Positions 63,409 through 64,000 of a DNA stretch of 64,000 nt are shown here, in pieces. Position numbers and translations under genes: made by a program. The stretch is taken from contig JAUYRZ010000042.1 in the NCBI GenBank assembly GCA_030695565.1, positions 62,001 through 126,000 on the forward strand, read 5' to 3'. Numbering within the stretch: position 1 is the first letter of the stretch; every line of letters starts with the position of its first letter. Below the pieces are notes generated by a model. The model worked only from the letters and a program-made list of their open reading frames with translations, did no database searches and was not told the DNA's origin. The DNA comes from Archangium sp. GTDB taxonomy: Bacteria > Myxococcota > Myxococcia > Myxococcales > Myxococcaceae.

Positions 63409-63636
63409 ATGGAGACGACCGGAATCATCGGCGCGGGAAATGTCGGCAACGCATTGGCCCATGAGCTGGTGAAAGACGTCGGCGCGTTGCTCGCAGGTAA
63501 GATCGTCGTCGACGTCACCAACGCGATCGACGCCGGCATGACCCTGGCGGTCGGCTTCACCACCAGCGGCGCGATCCAGTTCGGCTACGTTCTCGGCCGG
63601 GGAACGCAGATCGGCTTCAAGCTGCTTCAGGCCTGA
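63409..63636 (+). CDS. Shortened NAD(P)-binding (F420-reductase-like) protein
   Basis: 75 residues from ATG 63409, preceded by the strong Shine-Dalgarno AGGAGGCG. It begins with a Rossmann motif ([18 protein letters not shown]) and continues directly to [15 protein letters not shown] and [13 protein letters not shown], which in full-length coenzyme-F420-dependent NADP oxidoreductases lie after a middle segment of roughly 60-70 residues. That segment is missing. The frame and the Shine-Dalgarno are intact, so it is either an internally deleted remnant or a mini-protein. The following pirin gene starts 12 bases after its stop. Confidence 0.65.
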   Translation: METTGIIGAGNVGNALAHELVKDVGALLAGKIVVDVTNAIDAGMTLAVGFTTSGAIQFGYVLGRGTQIGFKLLQA

Positions 63637-63647
63637 GGGGGAACACG

Positions 63648-64000
63648 ATGGGTCTCATTTCGCTCAGGCTCACCGCCAAGCCGGCGCAGGTGGCTGACTT
63701 TCCCGTGCGGCGGGCGCTGCCTCAACGCGAGCGGCGGCTGGTGGGGCCTTTCTGCTTCATCGATCACATGGGCCCGCACACCGCGGTGGGCCTCGCGGGT
63801 GGTGGCGTCGGGCCACACCCGCACATCGGGCTCGCGACGGTGACGTATCTGTTCGAAGGCGAGACGTTGCATCGCGACAGCCTGGGCACGGAGCAGGTCA
63901 TCACGCCCGGAGACGTGAACTGGATGTCGGCCGGCAGCGGCATCGTGCACAGCGAACGCACTCCGAAGAGCCACGTGGGCAAGCAGGGCGTGATGCACGG
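63648..64000 (+). CDS. Pirin family protein, 3' partial
   Basis: 117 residues up to the window end, from ATG 63648 after GGGGGAACACG. Pirin N-domain signatures: [34 protein letters not shown] (metal-binding His), [30 protein letters not shown]. Pirins are iron-binding bicupin proteins; some are quercetin dioxygenases or regulators. It follows the shortened NAD-binding gene closely and is likely in the same transcript. Confidence 0.94.
   Translation, partial: MGLISLRLTAKPAQVADFPVRRALPQRERRLVGPFCFIDHMGPHTAVGLAGGGVGPHPHIGLATVTYLFEGETLHRDSLGTEQVITPGDVNWMSAGSGIVHSERTPKSHVGKQGVMH

Overview
The window is high-GC DNA from a member of the Myxococcota (Myxococcus/Archangium-like). I infer this from the gene content, not from a marker gene: two long Ser/Thr kinases with myxobacterial architecture, several large Cys-rich or Ig-repeat lipoproteins, a split alpha-2-macroglobulin pair, a pRiA4b ORF-3 protein, and frequent GTG/TTG starts with 4-bp ATGA/GTGA overlaps. 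There are no rRNA genes, no CRISPR array and no recognisable transposase.

Layout. 1-3.8 kb: the end of a repeat-rich protein and a NatA/NatB-type ABC exporter. 3.9-11.0 kb: a tightly packed run of seven genes on the plus strand (PspA, a solute-binding protein, a coiled-coil membrane protein, a lipoprotein, a MacB-like ABC ATPase and permease, and a membrane protein). 11.1-14.8 kb: a PEGA-domain Ser/Thr kinase and an AAA+ ATPase. 14.9-20.3 kb (minus strand): two translationally coupled halves of an alpha-2-macroglobulin. 20.5-25.7 kb: rlmN, a zinc-ribbon kinase, and the E1 alpha/beta pair of a branched-chain-type 2-oxoacid dehydrogenase. 26-33.3 kb (minus): a calpain-like protease and a lipoprotein with 20 bacterial Ig-like repeats. 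33.5-38.8 kb (plus): FadN/FadA beta-oxidation, a membrane-anchored protein with two L7/L12-like motifs and a helical protein of unknown function. 38.8-44.5 kb: a YkgJ protein, a laminin-B protein, a FemAB/DUF482-type acyltransferase, a Cys-rich lipoprotein, a delta-9-type desaturase and a site-2 protease. 44.5-46.7 kb: alkC and dusB. 46.7-50.3 kb (minus): a three-gene molybdoenzyme module. 50.4-59.8 kb (minus): rsgA, a second desaturase, an acyl-CoA dehydrogenase, a larB/beta-glucosidase/membrane-protein cluster and an MltD-like lytic transglycosylase. 59.9-64 kb: a pRiA4b ORF-3 protein, a frameshifted Cys-rich lipoprotein, an array of four good tRNAs plus one degenerate tRNA, a shortened NAD-binding protein and the start of a pirin.

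Shared themes are envelope and lipid biology: acyl-chain desaturation (two unrelated desaturases), beta-oxidation and branched-chain oxo-acid oxidation, membrane-stress PspA, lipoprotein or lipid ABC transporters, and periplasmic protease-trap proteins. Two dispersed non-coding families recur. One is a CCCTCTCCC/GGGAGAGGG palindromic element (about eight copies, some supplying codons to gene ends). The other is a short hairpin element followed by GGAGGA (three copies).

No stretch longer than 300 bases lacks a gene. The largest gaps are 25733-25981 and 33302-33545, both described below. Starts were moved from the longest possible ORF wherever a 4-bp overlap, a signal peptide or a Shine-Dalgarno sequence gave a better choice; these are noted per gene.
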